Shown here: one piece after another, positions 5,316 to 5,918 of the stretch
Numbering within the stretch: the stretch's first letter is position 1
Layout of the letters: each line of letters begins with the position of its first letter
From: Armatimonadota bacterium
GTDB taxonomy: Bacteria > Armatimonadota > DTGP01 > JAHWJO01
DNA length: 5,918 bases
Reading direction: 5' to 3'
NCBI GenBank assembly: GCA_019348365.1
Contig: JAHWJO010000320.1
Coordinates: 1 to 5,918, forward strand
Translations under genes and position numbers: made by a program
The notes under the pieces: generated by a model
What the model was told of the DNA's origin: nothing
Database searches by the model: none
Seen by the model: only the letters and a program-made list of their open reading frames with translations

Positions 5316-5918
5316 TTACGCCCGGCCCGCTAAACTCCCTCCGTATCCGGTCAACTCCACGTACCCCCGGCCCGATACGGGCTGCCCCCGCAATGTCCCC
5401 CTCACGTCGGACGCGCCCTCCCAGTACGTGACGCCGGTGCTCTTCTCGGTGCTCAACTCCTGATCGGGCATGACGGGAATCACCTCCACGTCCACCCCCC
5501 GCGTCGGGATGCGGACCTGCCACCGCACCGGGTAAGTGATCTTCGTGTCCGGACTCGTCCAAGTCGCCCGCTCCTCGATTTCGTAGTCGGTCAGGGGGAG
5601 ATGCGCCGTCACCCCGTCCGGGCCGACCCACGTGCCGCTGGAGTGCGGATCGATGCTGCCGTCCGCGCGGCGCATCCGGTAGAGCATGAACTCCTCCCCG
5701 TTGGCGAGCTGGATGCTGAACCAGTCCCACCCGACTTCGTCCGGGGCGAGGGAGTCGGTGGAGAACTCGTGGTCCATCCAGCTTTCGCCGGTCACGGGGA
5801 TCGGCTGCCCGTCGCGCCAGAGGGTTCCGGAGGTTTTCATCCGCGTGAGGGAGTAGTACATCGAGGCGTGGTCGGCGCCGGTCCCTTTCTGGCTGTAGCC
5901 GTTCTGTCCATGCAGGGC
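5316..5918 (-). CDS. AttH/CrtC-like lipocalin-domain protein, 5' end missing
   Basis: The frame is open to the right edge; the ATG at 5861 is internal because conserved sequence continues upstream of it (LHGQNGYSQKGTGADHAS). About 200 C-terminal residues are present. Motifs of the AttH / carotenoid 1,2-hydratase superfamily (two lipocalin-like barrels) run in the expected order: ASMYYSLTRMKTSGTL, the signature GESWMDHEF, VGWDWFSIQLANGEEFMLYR, ATWTSPDTKITYPVRWQVRI, a 'MPDQEL' segment, then YWEGASDVRG and GRGYVELTGY near the end. The family includes CrtC hydratases acting on carotenoids and many exported proteins of unknown substrate encoded beside ABC-transporter permeases, as in the attEFGH cluster. 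No carotenoid gene is in view, so an AttH-type role is more likely than CrtC, but the neighbour lies outside the window. The C-terminal end (GSLAGRA) is ordinary. It converges on the DUF2207-like gene. Confidence 0.9.
   Translation of the reverse strand, partial: ALHGQNGYSQKGTGADHASMYYSLTRMKTSGTLWRDGQPIPVTGESWMDHEFSTDSLAPDEVGWDWFSIQLANGEEFMLYRMRRADGSIDPHSSGTWVGPDGVTAHLPLTDYEIEERATWTSPDTKITYPVRWQVRIPTRGVDVEVIPVMPDQELSTEKSTGVTYWEGASDVRGTLRGQPVSGRGYVELTGYGGSLAGRA

Noticed and set aside
4984..5730. Minus-strand open frame crossing the gap between the last two genes
   Set aside because: It overlaps the C-terminal part of the DUF2207-like gene and runs in a different frame through the AttH-like gene; its product is low-complexity Arg/Gly-rich with no recognisable motif.

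Overview
The window is GC-rich bacterial chromosomal DNA carrying six protein-coding genes. Two run off the edges: the first gene is open to the left, the last to the right. No rRNA, tRNA, CRISPR array or intact mobile element is visible. The genes fit a free-living environmental bacterium: a LolA-fold envelope protein, an unusual ECF sigma factor with a long C-terminal extension, a DUF2207-type membrane protein and an AttH/CrtC-type lipocalin protein. Nothing is diagnostic of a phylum. A poorly studied high-GC lineage such as Armatimonadota is a guess only.

Layout, left to right, with strands strictly alternating: (1) 2-709 (+), C-terminal part of a LolA/RseB-fold outer-membrane lipoprotein-sorting-like protein. 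(2) 767-1303 (-), an unrecognised 178-residue soluble protein with a fair sigma-70-type promoter. (3) 1557-3467 (+), a 636-residue ECF sigma factor continuing into TPR-like helices and a C-terminal beta-rich region. (4) 3664-4080 (-), an unrecognised 138-residue helical protein. (5) 4349-5212 (+), a secreted, membrane-anchored protein with a DUF2207-like domain but without the usual long C-terminal half. (6) 5316-5918 (-), C-terminal part of an AttH/CrtC-like lipocalin-domain protein. Genes 1/2, 3/4 and 5/6 are convergent pairs. Genes 2/3 and 4/5 are divergent pairs. No operon lies wholly inside the window, so each gene seems to be its own transcription unit or the end of one.

The most interesting item is gene 3. 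It joins a complete ECF sigma (regions 2 and 4) to about 170 residues of TPR-like repeats and then about 200 residues resembling domains normally found in exported proteins. No anti-sigma gene is adjacent. This suggests a sigma factor whose activity is controlled in cis, but that is inference. Its last ~38 codons follow a run of six G and have atypical codon use, so the true C-terminus is uncertain. The gap after it (about 3375-3660) differs in composition, is dense in hairpins and may be a dispersed element or structured RNA. Genes 4 and 5 both have a run of seven C in the sense strand near their starts.
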